DNA of 64,000 nucleotides from Acidimicrobiia bacterium (GCA_016871175.1 VFZL01000009.1:62001-126000); one strand, 5' to 3'; numbered from the stretch's first letter, positions 48,649-59,723 are shown. Made by a program: numbers and translations. Notes: generated from the letters alone by a model not told the origin.

Positions 48649-49539
48649 CTAGCTGGATAGACGTTCCGCCACGCGCAGCTTGGCGCTGCGTGCTCGCGGG
48701 TTGCGCGCGATCTCGTCGGGCCCGGCCACAATTGGTTTCTTCGTGAGCACCGTGACAAGTCGCGTGTCGCCATGAGCGAGCGCGCGAAACGTGTGTTTCA
48801 CGATTCGATCCTCGAGCGAGTGAAACGTGATGACCGCGAAGCGCGCGCCCGCGCGCAACCGGCGGGCGACCGTGGCCAGAAACGCGTCCAGTCCCTCGAG
48901 CTCGCGATTCACCCAGATGCGCAGCGCTTGAAAGGTCCGGGTCGCCGCGTCGATGCGCGACCGCCCCTGCCTGGGGATCGCACGACGCACGATGGCCGCG
49001 AGTCGGCCGGTCGTGTCGATCGGTTGTTCGGCACGCGCCTCGACGATACGCCTGGCGATGCGACGCGAGAACCGCTCTTCGCCGAACCGGAAGATGACGT
49101 CTGCGAGCTCGTCCTCGGGCACGGTCGCCAGACGCTGGGCTGCCGTGTTCCCCGTCTTGGTGTCCATGCGCATGTCGAGCGGTTCATCCCGCTGAAAGCT
49201 GAAGCCGCGATCGTTCGCGTCGAGCTGTAGCGACGACACACCGAGATCGGCCAGGGCGCCGTCCAAGGCGTCGATGCCCTGCGCACGCAGCACCCCGTCC
49301 AGGTCACGGTAGTCCGCATGCACGAGCGTCACACGGTCCCGGCAGGGCTCGAGCGTGATCCGCGCGCGGGCGAGCGCCGTGTGATCACGATCGAGACCGA
49401 GCACGCGCGTGGCACCGGCCTCGAGCAGCGCGCGGGCATGTCCGCCCAGACCGACCGTGCAGTCGACGAAGAGTCCGCCGCGATCCGGACGCAGCAGAGC
49501 GACGGTTTCGGCGCACAGCACGGGAACGTGCGCGATCAA
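48649..49539 (-). CDS. rsmH: 16S rRNA (cytosine(1402)-N4)-methyltransferase
   Basis: 296 aa (formerly MraW). HVPVLCAETVALL at the start, SAM-binding VDCTVGLGGHARALLEAG, ALADLGVSSLQLDANDRGFSFQRDEPLDMRM, then RTFQALRIWVNRELEGLDAFL and FHSLEDRIVKHTFR are all signatures. It methylates C1402 in the ribosomal P site. The ATG overlaps the mraZ stop by 4 bp. It ends with TAG. Confidence 0.96.
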   Translation of the reverse strand: MIAHVPVLCAETVALLRPDRGGLFVDCTVGLGGHARALLEAGATRVLGLDRDHTALARARITLEPCRDRVTLVHADYRDLDGVLRAQGIDALDGALADLGVSSLQLDANDRGFSFQRDEPLDMRMDTKTGNTAAQRLATVPEDELADVIFRFGEERFSRRIARRIVEARAEQPIDTTGRLAAIVRRAIPRQGRSRIDAATRTFQALRIWVNRELEGLDAFLATVARRLRAGARFAVITFHSLEDRIVKHTFRALAHGDTRLVTVLTKKPIVAGPDEIARNPRARSAKLRVAERLSS

Positions 49540-49976
49540 ATGCCGAACTCCGCGAGCGAGCGCCCGTCCTCGTCGGTGAACGGCTCGCGCTGCAGCTTGC
49601 TCAAGAAACGATCGTGATTCCAGACATCGAGGTAGTGGACTTGGCCCAACACGTCGACGTCGCCAACCATGCCGGCGGAATCGCGCAGTCGGTACGGCAC
49701 GAGGACGCGTCCTTGGGCGTCCAGCTCGCCCAGATCGCCGAAATAGTTCACGCGGTCGAGGAATCGCAATCGCGAAGGATGCGTGGACGGCATGGCGGCG
49801 AGCTTCTGCTCGATCTCGAGCCAGACCGGCATGGGGTAGACACGCACGTACTCGCCCGTTAGGCTGGTGAGGAACAACTCACGGCCGTACTTATCCTCCA
49901 AGGCCGCGCGAAAACCCTGGGGCAACTTGAGGCGGCCTTTGTCGTCAATGCGAGCCGGCGAGTTGCCCCTAAACAA
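49536..49976 (-). CDS. mraZ: Transcriptional regulator MraZ
   Basis: 146 aa with two AbrB-like SpoVT domains (LFRGNSPARIDDKGRLKLPQGFR and FGDLGELDAQGRVLVPYRLRDSAGM). It usually represses the dcw cluster by binding repeated GTGGGA-type boxes. I place the start at TTG 49976, because family proteins begin at this F-R-G motif and a GGGAG ribosome site lies 8 nt upstream; longer in-frame versions would begin at or upstream of the promoter. Only one GTGGGAG box is visible here, and it doubles as the ribosome site. Confidence 0.9.
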   Translation of the reverse strand: MFRGNSPARIDDKGRLKLPQGFRAALEDKYGRELFLTSLTGEYVRVYPMPVWLEIEQKLAAMPSTHPSRLRFLDRVNYFGDLGELDAQGRVLVPYRLRDSAGMVGDVDVLGQVHYLDVWNHDRFLSKLQREPFTDEDGRSLAEFGI

Positions 49977-50016
49977 GGCGGATGTCTCCCACTTCTGACC
50001 AAAAAAATCCACCGAA

Positions 50017-50045
50017 ATAGTAGGGGACGAGCCGGCTCCTGTCAA
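50017..50045 (-). promoter_or_regulatory. Near-consensus sigma70 promoter of the dcw cluster
   Basis: On the minus strand TTGACA (50045-50040), a 17-bp spacer and TACTAT (50022-50017). Transcription would begin near 50010, about 35 nt before the mraZ start. A perfect -35 and a 5/6 -10 make this the best promoter in the window. Confidence 0.8.
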
Positions 50046-50122
50046 CGCAGAACCATACTGCTTCAGTGAGTTACGTCTTATTTTCGCTTTTATCTGGCCT
50101 ATTCTGTCTTTCGACCTAGCTT

Positions 50123-50995
50123 ATGGCTCGTGAGTCTCTCACGTCAGACACGTCGGTCATCCTGCCGGCCTTCAACGAGCAGACAACCATCGCTCGAGTC
50201 GTCGAAGCACTGAGGGCGGTCGCCACCTGGCGGGAGGTGTTAGTGGTCGACGATGGGTCCGAGGATGAAACAGCTAACGTGGCCGAGAGGGCGGGGGCAC
50301 GCGTCCTGCGACACCCCTACCGCAAGGGCAACGGCGCGGCCATCAAGACCGGGCTTCGACGGGCGACGGGCGATTTCATTCTGATTCTGGACGCCGACGG
50401 CCAGCACCGCCCTGCCGACGCCATTCGTCTCGTCAGCGGACTCGTCACCTACGACCTGGTCGTCGGGGCGCGCTCGGCTCGGAGCCAGGCGACTCGCGCA
50501 CGCCAGGCGGGCAATGCGATACTGAACTGGCTCGCAAGCTACCTTACAGGCATGCCCATTCCGGACCTGACCTCCGGGTTCCGCGCCGCGCGACGAGCGC
50601 CCTTGCTGGAATTCATTCACCTGTTGCCCAACGGGTTCTCGACTCCGACGACCACGACGTTGGCGTTTCTCCGAGCCGGCTATAGCGTGCGCTTCGAGTC
50701 GATCGACGCCGAACGCCGCGAGGGTCATTCCAAGATCCGTTTGGGACGCGACGGCCTTCGATTCTTCCTAATCCTCCTCAAGGTGATTACCATATTCAGT
50801 CCGCTGCGGGTGTTCCTGCCGGTGAGCGTGACCGCGTTCGCGGTCGGTGCGGCGTATGCCGCGTGGACGATCGTGACGCAGTCTCATGTCACCAACTCCT
50901 CGGTGCTGTTGATTGTCGTGAGCGTGTTGATCCTTCTCATTGGCCTCGTGTCGGAGCAAATCGCCACCCTTCGCTTCGAAGGGCCGCGGTCGTGA
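50123..50995 (+). CDS. Family-2 glycosyltransferase with C-terminal membrane helices
   Basis: 290 aa. GT-A domain with VILPAFNEQTTIARVVEAL, LVVDDGSEDET and ILDADGQHRPADAI (D-x-D). Two C-terminal transmembrane helices (about 218-245 and 252-278) follow, as in polyprenyl-phosphate sugar transferases (GtrB/DPM-like). It probably loads a sugar on a lipid carrier. It starts at ATG 50123, divergent from mraZ across a 146-bp AT-rich gap in which a forward promoter is likely (TATTCT near 50099). The stop overlaps the next start (GTGA). First of a five-gene glycan operon. Confidence 0.88.
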   Translation: MARESLTSDTSVILPAFNEQTTIARVVEALRAVATWREVLVVDDGSEDETANVAERAGARVLRHPYRKGNGAAIKTGLRRATGDFILILDADGQHRPADAIRLVSGLVTYDLVVGARSARSQATRARQAGNAILNWLASYLTGMPIPDLTSGFRAARRAPLLEFIHLLPNGFSTPTTTTLAFLRAGYSVRFESIDAERREGHSKIRLGRDGLRFFLILLKVITIFSPLRVFLPVSVTAFAVGAAYAAWTIVTQSHVTNSSVLLIVVSVLILLIGLVSEQIATLRFEGPRS

Positions 50996-51729
50996 GCGCG
51001 CAGGCGCTCGTTGTCGTGCCGACCCACAACGAGCGCGGCAACCTGCCGGCCCTCGTGACCGGATTGATGAAGCACGACGGCGTGCGGCTCATGGTCGTGG
51101 ACGATCAGTCTCCCGACGGCACGGGCGCACTGGCCGATGCTTTGGCGGTCGAGCATCCGGGGCGCATCCAAGTGATGCACCGGACGGGTCCTCGCGGCCT
51201 GGGACGGTCGTACATCGAGGGCATGACGTGGGCGATCAGAGAACCGGTGGACCTCATCTGCCAGATGGACGCCGACCTCTCACACGATCCGGAACAGCTA
51301 CCGCGGCTCATCGCGGCGAGCGCGCAGGCCGACGTCGTGATCGGCTCGAGGTACATCCCAGGCGGCGCCATCGTGAACTGGCCCAAACGCCGGCAGCTCC
51401 TCAGTCGATTCGCGAACATCTACATCAGGGGCGTGACACGCCTTGACGCGCGCGACTGCACGAGCGGCTTTCGATGCTGGCGCCGGGAAGCCATCGCGGG
51501 TCTGCCGTTCGAGCGATTCACCTCGGATGGCTACTGCTTTCTCGTCGAGATGCTGTTTGTCGCCAGCCGGCGTGGCTGTCGGATCGCGGAGGTACCCATC
51601 ACGTTTGTCGAGCGCCGTGTCGGGGAGTCGAAGATCTCGAAGAGCGTCCTGTTCGAGTCAGCGATCATCCCGTGGCGGCTCATCGCCAACCCCGAAACCG
51701 CGCGAAAGGCGCCACCGAGGGCTCAATGA
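50992..51729 (+). CDS. Polyprenol monophosphomannose synthase-like GT2
   Basis: 245 aa. ALVVVPTHNERGNLPALV, VVDDQSPDGTGALADAL, CQMDADLSHDPEQLPRLI and IGSRYIPGGAIVNWPKRRQLLSRFAN match dolichol/polyprenol-phosphate mannosyltransferases; DCTSGFRCWRREAI and the FVERRVGESKIS motif complete the family set. No C-terminal membrane helices, so it is a soluble DPM1-type enzyme. The donor may be GDP-mannose or another NDP-sugar. It is coupled to both neighbours by 4-bp overlaps. Confidence 0.88.
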   Translation: MSAQALVVVPTHNERGNLPALVTGLMKHDGVRLMVVDDQSPDGTGALADALAVEHPGRIQVMHRTGPRGLGRSYIEGMTWAIREPVDLICQMDADLSHDPEQLPRLIAASAQADVVIGSRYIPGGAIVNWPKRRQLLSRFANIYIRGVTRLDARDCTSGFRCWRREAIAGLPFERFTSDGYCFLVEMLFVASRRGCRIAEVPITFVERRVGESKISKSVLFESAIIPWRLIANPETARKAPPRAQ

Positions 51730-52760
51730 CGAACGCATCCTCGCCGAACCGGTTCTACGCGGGCCGTCGCGTCCTCGTGACAGGCGGACTGGGGTTCATC
51801 GGCAGCACCGTGGCGCGGCGCCTCGTCGACCTGGGCGCCGGGGTTACGATCGTCGATTCGCTCCTCCGGGACGCTGGCGGCAATCGGTACAACGTCGCGG
51901 ACGTGGCGGACCGGATCACCATCCACATCGGCGACGTCTGCGATGCATCGCTGATGAACGACCTGGTGCGGGATCGCGAAGTGATCTTCAACCTCGCCGG
52001 TCAAGTGAGCCACATCGACAGCATGCAGGATCCCTACCTGGACCTCGAGGCCAACTGCCGCAGCCCCCTCACGCTCCTGGAGGCCTGTCGCCACCACAAT
52101 CCGGGCGCCAAGGTGGTGTTCGCGGGCACGCGGCAGGTGTACGGGCGGCCGGACTCGCTGCCGGTCGACGAAACGCACCCGGTGCGCCCCACGGACATCA
52201 ACGGTGTGAACAAGGTCGCGGGCGAGTACTATCACCTAGTCTACAATAATGTGTTTGGCGTCCGCGCATGCTCGCTGCGGCTCACCAACGTCTACGGCCC
52301 CCGCCAGTTGATCCGGCACAACCGACAGGGCTTTATCGGCTGGTTCATTCGCCTCGCCGTGGAGGACCGCCCTATTCAGGTGTATGGCGACGGCTCGCAG
52401 ATTCGCGACTTCGTCTTCGTGGACGATGTAGCGGATGCCTTCTTGCGCGCGGGCGCCACGAACGCGTGCAACGGGAACGTCTTCAACGTCGGGGGACTCG
52501 AGCACATCGGCCATCGTGACCTGACGACGCTCCTCATCGAGGTCGCCGGGTCCGGACGCGCCGAGTTCGTGCCGTGGCCGGCCCAGAAGAAGGCGATTGA
52601 CATCGGCAGCTTCTACACCAACTCCGACAAGTTCACGCGCGCCACCGGCTGGCGGCCGACCATCACGCTTCGGGAGGGACTGCGACGCACGGTCGCGTTC
52701 TACCGCCAGCACATGGCGCAGTATCTGGCTGAACCGGAGGCGGCGGGGCCACCGTCATGA
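51726..52760 (+). CDS. Extended-SDR NAD-dependent sugar epimerase/dehydratase
   Basis: 344 aa. NAD-binding VLVTGGLGFIGSTVARRL (residues about 16-33), a VFAGTRQVYGRP strand with the catalytic Thr/Ser region, and LRLTNVYGPRQL. In the usual Y-x-x-x-K position it has N159-G-V-N-K163, so the canonical catalytic tyrosine is replaced by asparagine. The chemistry (epimerase, dehydratase or reductase) is therefore uncertain. ATG 51726 and the stop both overlap neighbours by 4 bp. Confidence 0.85.
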   Translation: MTNASSPNRFYAGRRVLVTGGLGFIGSTVARRLVDLGAGVTIVDSLLRDAGGNRYNVADVADRITIHIGDVCDASLMNDLVRDREVIFNLAGQVSHIDSMQDPYLDLEANCRSPLTLLEACRHHNPGAKVVFAGTRQVYGRPDSLPVDETHPVRPTDINGVNKVAGEYYHLVYNNVFGVRACSLRLTNVYGPRQLIRHNRQGFIGWFIRLAVEDRPIQVYGDGSQIRDFVFVDDVADAFLRAGATNACNGNVFNVGGLEHIGHRDLTTLLIEVAGSGRAEFVPWPAQKKAIDIGSFYTNSDKFTRATGWRPTITLREGLRRTVAFYRQHMAQYLAEPEAAGPPS

Positions 52761-53884
52761 CCGCGCGGATTCCGTTTGTGACGCTGCGACCGCGCGAAGA
52801 CGAGGCCGACGTCCGAGCGGCGATCGAGCGAGTGCTCGCCAGTGGATGGTTCGTGCTCGGGCCCGAGGTCGAGCGCTTCGAGGAGGAGTTCGCCGCCGCC
52901 AGCGGGGCGAGCCACGCCATTGGCGTAGGGACCGGCACGGACGCGATCGCGCTCATTCTGCGTGCGCTCGACGTCGGGCCGGGCGACGAGGTCATCACAA
53001 CGCCGTTGTCCGCCGCCTACTCCGCATTGGCCATCCAGATGGCTGGCGCCACACCTGTCTTTGCGGACATCGATCCGAGGCGCTTGACGGTCGACCCCGC
53101 ACAGGTCGAGCGCATGGTGACGCCACGAACACGCGCCATTCTGCCCGTACACCTGTACGGTCAGGCCGCGGACATGGTCACGCTGACGGCCATCGCCACT
53201 CGTCATCACCTGGCCATCGTCGAAGATTGCTGCCAGGCACACCTGGGGCACGCAGCGGGGCGACCGGTCGGCACGATGGGTGTCGCGGGCGCGTTCAGCT
53301 TCTACCCGACCAAGAACCTCGGCGCGCTCGGGGACGGGGGCGCGATCATCACCAACGATGCGAGCCTCGCCACTCGCGCGCGCCGACTCCGCAACGGCGG
53401 CCAGACCACCACGTATCATCACGTGGAGTTCGGTGTGAACACGCGACTGGACGAACTGCAAGCCGCGATTCTCCGCGCCCGACTCCCACGCCTGCGGGCA
53501 TGGACCGAGGTCCGACGACACCTGGCCCGCCTCTACCGCGCGGCGCTGGCGGACGCGCCGATCCGCGTACTGCCGGAACTCGACGCCGGGCACGTCTATC
53601 ACCTGTTCGTGGTACTCGCCGGCGACGAGCCGGCCGCGCGCGACCGTCTCCGCCAGTTCCTGGATCAGTGCGGCGTTCAGACACTGGTGCACTATCCCAC
53701 CACCATTTCGTCGCAACCGGCGTTCGCCCGCTTCGCCTCCACCGAGTACCCGTGCGCCGAGTCCGCGTGCCGGCAGGTCGTCTCACTGCCCCTGCACCCC
53801 GGCCTGGAGGAGACGGCGGTTCACGAGATTGCCAGCGCGATTGGTCGGTTTCAGGCGGCACTCCATCGTCAGCCGTCGGCCTGA
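52757..53884 (+). CDS. DegT/DnrJ/EryC1-family sugar aminotransferase
   Basis: 375 aa PLP aminotransferase acting on nucleotide keto-sugars. IPFVTLRPREDEADVRAAIERVLASGWFVLGPEVERFE, GVGTGTDAIALILRAL, EDCCQAHLGHAAGR and the PLP-lysine motif GAFSFYPTKNLGALGDGG are typical, as is GVNTRLDELQAAIL. It implies that the operon makes an aminodeoxy sugar. ATG 52757 overlaps the epimerase stop by 4 bp. Confidence 0.92.
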   Translation: MTARIPFVTLRPREDEADVRAAIERVLASGWFVLGPEVERFEEEFAAASGASHAIGVGTGTDAIALILRALDVGPGDEVITTPLSAAYSALAIQMAGATPVFADIDPRRLTVDPAQVERMVTPRTRAILPVHLYGQAADMVTLTAIATRHHLAIVEDCCQAHLGHAAGRPVGTMGVAGAFSFYPTKNLGALGDGGAIITNDASLATRARRLRNGGQTTTYHHVEFGVNTRLDELQAAILRARLPRLRAWTEVRRHLARLYRAALADAPIRVLPELDAGHVYHLFVVLAGDEPAARDRLRQFLDQCGVQTLVHYPTTISSQPAFARFASTEYPCAESACRQVVSLPLHPGLEETAVHEIASAIGRFQAALHRQPSA

Positions 53885-53907
53885 GCGGCGTTCGAAAGGA
53901 TCACATC

Positions 53908-54870
53908 GTGAGAGCGTTAATTACTGGTGGCGCGGGCTTCATCGGATCACACCTGGCCGAGACACTGCTCGAACGCGGGCACGATGTGCTCATCCTCGAC
54001 AACCTGTCGACCGGATCGATCGACAACATCGCCCACATCAAGGGAAGGCCCGGGTTCGAGTACTTCATCGACACGGTCGAGAACGAGCCGCTGCTGGCCG
54101 AGCTCATCGATCGGAGCGACGTCGTGTTCCACTTCGCCGCGGCGGTCGGCGTCAAGCTGATTGTCGAGCATCCGGTTTACACCATCGAGACCAATGTGCA
54201 CGGCACCGAGGTCGTGCTCAAACACGCGAACAAGAAGAAGAAATTGGTCGTCGTCGCCTCCACATCGGAGGTGTACGGCAAGAGCAACGACGTGCCCTTT
54301 CGCGAGGATTCAGACCTCGTGATGGGACCCACGCCGAAGCACCGATGGGCGTACGCGTGCAGCAAGGCGATTGACGAGTTTCTCGCGCTGGCGTACTGGA
54401 AAGAACGCAAGCTGCCGGTCATCATCGTCCGGTTCTTCAACACCGTCGGACCTCGGCAAACCGGCCAGCACGGCATGGTCATCCCGAACTTCGTGAGACA
54501 GGCGCTGGCAGGCGAGCCGATCACCGTGTTCGGTGACGGCACGCAATCGCGCGCCTTCACTCACGTCGCTGACGTCGTGGGCGCGCTCGTCACGCTCATG
54601 CAGTCGCCGGAGGCCATTGGGCAGGTCATCAATATCGGGAATACCCAAGAGGTGACGATCACCGACCTGGCCACACGGATTCGAGAGCTCGCGGACTCCC
54701 GATCGACAATCAAGTACGTCCCCTACGACGAGGCCTACGAGTCGGGGTTCGAGGACATGCCGCGTCGAGTGCCGGATCTCACCAAAATCCGCAAGATGAT
54801 CGGGTACGAGCCCAAGCATTCACTGGACGACATCCTCCTGCAGGTCCTTGACTACTTCCGGGCGAAATAG
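53908..54870 (+). CDS. NAD-dependent sugar epimerase (UDP-glucuronate decarboxylase/GalE-like SDR)
   Basis: 320 aa extended SDR. ALITGGAGFIGSHLAETLLERGHDVLILDNLSTG, the FHFAAAVGV motif, VASTSEVYGKS, and a Y-A-C-S-K active site (HRWAYACSKAIDEFLALAYWKE), then RFFNTVGPRQTGQHGMVIPNFV. Sequence is close to UDP-glucuronate decarboxylases and related epimerases. It starts at GTG 53908 after GAAAGGA, 23 bp behind the aminotransferase. It keeps the catalytic tyrosine that the other SDR of this operon lacks. Confidence 0.9.
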   Translation: MRALITGGAGFIGSHLAETLLERGHDVLILDNLSTGSIDNIAHIKGRPGFEYFIDTVENEPLLAELIDRSDVVFHFAAAVGVKLIVEHPVYTIETNVHGTEVVLKHANKKKKLVVVASTSEVYGKSNDVPFREDSDLVMGPTPKHRWAYACSKAIDEFLALAYWKERKLPVIIVRFFNTVGPRQTGQHGMVIPNFVRQALAGEPITVFGDGTQSRAFTHVADVVGALVTLMQSPEAIGQVINIGNTQEVTITDLATRIRELADSRSTIKYVPYDEAYESGFEDMPRRVPDLTKIRKMIGYEPKHSLDDILLQVLDYFRAK

Positions 54871-54919
54871 TCGGACCGTCGGGCTTGGTACGACGCCGAG
54901 CGGCGCGTCTACTCGGACC

Positions 54920-55693
54920 ATGCAGGGCTGTCTTCGATACGGACTCGTTGCGGCAACGTGCCTCGCGATCCTCGGGTCTGCAGCCGCGGTGCGGGCCGAG
55001 GTCAAGATCACCATTAGCGACGGGAAGGTGTCTGTCGACGCGAAGGACGCGACCGTTCGTCAGATCTTGACCGAGTGGGCGAGAGTGGGCCAAACGCGAA
55101 TCGTCAACGCGGAGCGCGTGACGGGTGCCCCGTTGACGTTGTACCTCGTGCAAGTCCCTGAAGCCGAGGCCTTGGACGTCGTACTGCGCTCGGTGAGTGG
55201 CTATCTCGCGGCGCCGCGGGCGGTCGCCATCCCGAACGCGTCGCGCTTCGATCGCATACTCGTGATGCCGACGAGCACGCCACCGCGCACAACCGCGCCG
55301 CCGCAGCAGGCTCAGGCGTTTCCGCAGCCGGTCTCACTGCCGGCCGACGACGTCGACATCGATGACTTTGGCCCCGGTCCCCCCGATGGAGGGCAGCGCG
55401 CCCCGGTCTTTCCGCAGTTTCCGGTTGGCGGACCGGGTGCGAACCCGAATCTGCCACAGCGAGGGCCGGTGTTCCCGCAGGCGGGTAGCCCCTCCCCCCC
55501 CAACGCGCCGGTGCCGGGCCAGGCGATGCCACCGGTCGGCCAGGTTCCGCCAGGCCAGTTCCCGCGCGCGCAATTCCCACCGGTTCAGCAGTTCCCTGGT
55601 GGATCGACTGGCGGGGCGATGCCAAGCGGTGTGTCGACGCCGGGTATGATGATTCAGCCGCCGCCCGCGACGGGCGTGCCAGACCCACAGTAG
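54920..55693 (+). CDS. Exported protein with secretin/TonB short N-terminal (STN)-like domain and Pro/Gly/Gln-rich tail
   Basis: 257 aa. A signal peptide (hydrophobic core about residues 7-22, cleaved near AVRA-EV) is followed by an STN-like domain (VDAKDATVRQILTEWARVGQTRIVNAERVTGAPLTLYL, about 30-110). From about residue 120 to the end it is low-complexity Pro/Gly/Gln/Phe sequence. I do not recognise the full protein. It may be a periplasmic partner of a secretin or TonB system; none is adjacent. An ATG at 54848 would overlap the epimerase; 54920 fits the signal peptide. Confidence 0.72.
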   Translation: MQGCLRYGLVAATCLAILGSAAAVRAEVKITISDGKVSVDAKDATVRQILTEWARVGQTRIVNAERVTGAPLTLYLVQVPEAEALDVVLRSVSGYLAAPRAVAIPNASRFDRILVMPTSTPPRTTAPPQQAQAFPQPVSLPADDVDIDDFGPGPPDGGQRAPVFPQFPVGGPGANPNLPQRGPVFPQAGSPSPPNAPVPGQAMPPVGQVPPGQFPRAQFPPVQQFPGGSTGGAMPSGVSTPGMMIQPPPATGVPDPQ

Positions 55694-55728
55694 ACCTGCG
55701 AGTCTCGGGGTTCTCATTCTTCGTCCCG

Positions 55729-56181
55729 ATGCCACTCATCGACACCGTCACCTCTGCGATGGCCGACGCCATGCGAAGCCATGACGCTCCACGTCTGAGT
55801 GCGTTGCGCATGCTCAAGGCGGCCCTGATGAATCGCGCCGTGGAGAAGAAGCGCGATCTCGACGAGGCCGAATCAATCCAAGTCGTCACCTCGCTCGTGA
55901 AACAGCGAAAGGACGCCATCGAACAGTTTCTCGCAGGGGGACGCCAGGACCTCGCCGACAAGGAGCGTGCCGAGATCGCGATCTTGGAGATCTACCTGCC
56001 GCCCGCCGTCGACCCGGCTGTCCTCGAGGCTGCCGTCCAAGGGGCGATTGCGGAGACCGGGGCGACCTCACCCAAGGACATGGGGAAAGTCATGAAGGCT
56101 GTGATGCCGCGGCTGGCCGGGCAGGCAGTCGACGGCAAGATCGTCAGCGATCTCGTGCGAGCCAGGCTGGCAGCCGGCTGA
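55729..56181 (+). CDS. yqeY: GatB/YqeY-domain protein
   Basis: 150 aa, all helical. MLKAALMNRAVEKKRDLDE, VKQRKDAIEQFLAGGRQDLADKERAEIAILEIYLPPAVD and TSPKDMGKVMKAVMPRLAGQAVDGKIVSDLVRARL match the tRNA-binding YqeY fold shared with GatB's tail. The role is not established; it is often near rpsU/dnaG loci. It starts at ATG 55729, 35 bp after the STN protein. Confidence 0.93.
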   Translation: MPLIDTVTSAMADAMRSHDAPRLSALRMLKAALMNRAVEKKRDLDEAESIQVVTSLVKQRKDAIEQFLAGGRQDLADKERAEIAILEIYLPPAVDPAVLEAAVQGAIAETGATSPKDMGKVMKAVMPRLAGQAVDGKIVSDLVRARLAAG

Positions 56182-56213
56182 TGCGGACAGCGTGATACGA
56201 TCCAGCGGCTTCC

Positions 56214-56990
56214 ATGCGACGGGCTTCATCGCCGTACGCGTCTTCGTTCTCCTTCGGCCCGGGCCCGCTCACGCCGGCCCTGAAGTTGCTCATCTTCGGC
56301 AACGTCGCAGTCTTCCTGCTGGAGAAGCTCGTCTTCAATCAGTTCGCCATCGGCGATCTGCCGACGCCTTGGTTTTCGACGTTCCTGGGACTCAATCCGT
56401 CGAGCGTCGTCAGGCGTGGGTACGTCTGGCAGCTTGCGACGTACATGTTCCTCCACGCCGGTGTCGCGCATCTGTTGTTCAACTTGCTCGCGATCTGGAT
56501 GTTCGGCGGCGAGCTCGAGCGCAGGTGGGGTACGCGGTACTTCCTGAAGTTCTACTTCGTCACCGGCATCGGCGCGGCGGCGCTCACGGTCGTCGCGGCG
56601 TATACGCTGCTTCCCTCGCTGAGACACCCGTCCGTCGTGGTCGTGGGCGCGTCAGGCGCGATCTATGGCCTCCTGCTCGCGTACGGGCTGTACTTCCCGG
56701 ACCGGCACATCTACATGTACTTCGTCTTTCCGATTCCGGCGAAGTACTTCGTGATGATCATGGGCGCGCTGGCCTTCTACTCCTCGATGGCTGAGTCGGG
56801 TGGTGGTGTGGCACACGCGGCGCATCTCGGCGGGCTGGTTGTCGGTTACCTTTACCTCAAGAGCGGACGGATTTACCCCTGGGCCGAGGTGAAGTACCGT
56901 TATGCGAAGTGGAGGATCAATAAGGTGCGAAAGAAGTTCGACGTCTATCAAGGCGGCCGCGCGAACGATTGGGATCGTAAAGTCCATTGA
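56214..56990 (+). CDS. Rhomboid-family intramembrane serine protease
   Basis: 258 aa, six transmembrane helices. WQLATYMFLHAGVAHLLFNLLAIWMFGGELERRWG contains the family H-x2-x-N region, GASGAIYGLLLAYG holds the catalytic Ser147, and VAHAAHLGGLVVGYLYL holds the catalytic His204. The basic C-terminal tail (KYRYAKWRINKVRKKFD) is cytoplasmic. Substrates unknown. It starts at ATG 56214, 32 bp after yqeY. Confidence 0.93.
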   Translation: MRRASSPYASSFSFGPGPLTPALKLLIFGNVAVFLLEKLVFNQFAIGDLPTPWFSTFLGLNPSSVVRRGYVWQLATYMFLHAGVAHLLFNLLAIWMFGGELERRWGTRYFLKFYFVTGIGAAALTVVAAYTLLPSLRHPSVVVVGASGAIYGLLLAYGLYFPDRHIYMYFVFPIPAKYFVMIMGALAFYSSMAESGGGVAHAAHLGGLVVGYLYLKSGRIYPWAEVKYRYAKWRINKVRKKFDVYQGGRANDWDRKVH

Positions 56991-57068
56991 TGCTCAGACT
57001 GGTGCCCGGCCCGAAGGCAACAGGGCCCAGCGCACCGGCGGCGGGTACTCGCGTGGCCGGCATCCACC

Positions 57069-57455
57069 CTACGCGAGCGGATCGCCGGCATCCTTGTAGG
57101 CCGCCCACTCCGCTCGAATCGGACTGAAGACGTCGAGCTCGAACGTGTCTTCGAGCGCCTCGGCTTGGTGGGCGACGCCAGATGGAATCAGCAGCACTTC
57201 CCCCTCACGAACCGTAACTTCTTCGCCGGCCACGAGGAACTTCAAGGCGCCTTGTAGGACGTAGGTCATCTGTTCGCTCTCGTGGGCGTGGAGCGGCACC
57301 AAACATCCCCGTTTGATGTAGACCTGTACCAGCATCTCCCGCTCCCCGCTGACGACCTTCCGCGAGAGCATCTCGGTGACCTTTTCGAGCGCGATCTCGT
57401 CCCAACGGTGCAATACGGCGCCCTTTTCCGTCATGGGGTCAGGAGCATATCTCAT
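57069..57455 (-). CDS. Cupin-domain protein
   Basis: 128 aa from ATG 57455 (an internal ATG at 57434 is possible). Cupin motif 1 is GCLVPLHAHESEQMTYVLQGALKFLV, with the His-x-His...Glu metal ligands. Motif 2 is EGEVLLIPSGVAHQAEALED, with its His. Single-domain cupins of this size are often small-molecule or metal binding proteins. It is divergent from the dehydrogenase E1 gene by 31 bp. Confidence 0.85.
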   Translation of the reverse strand: MRYAPDPMTEKGAVLHRWDEIALEKVTEMLSRKVVSGEREMLVQVYIKRGCLVPLHAHESEQMTYVLQGALKFLVAGEEVTVREGEVLLIPSGVAHQAEALEDTFELDVFSPIRAEWAAYKDAGDPLA

Positions 57456-57486
57456 CAGGACCGGATGATATACTTTGTCGCTTCGT

Positions 57487-59661
<2,175 letters not shown>

Positions 59662-59723
59662 CCGCTACGCGTCCCAGTGACGGCGTCCGACGGCAGTGGC
59701 TTGTCCCCGGTTAACATGAGTCG

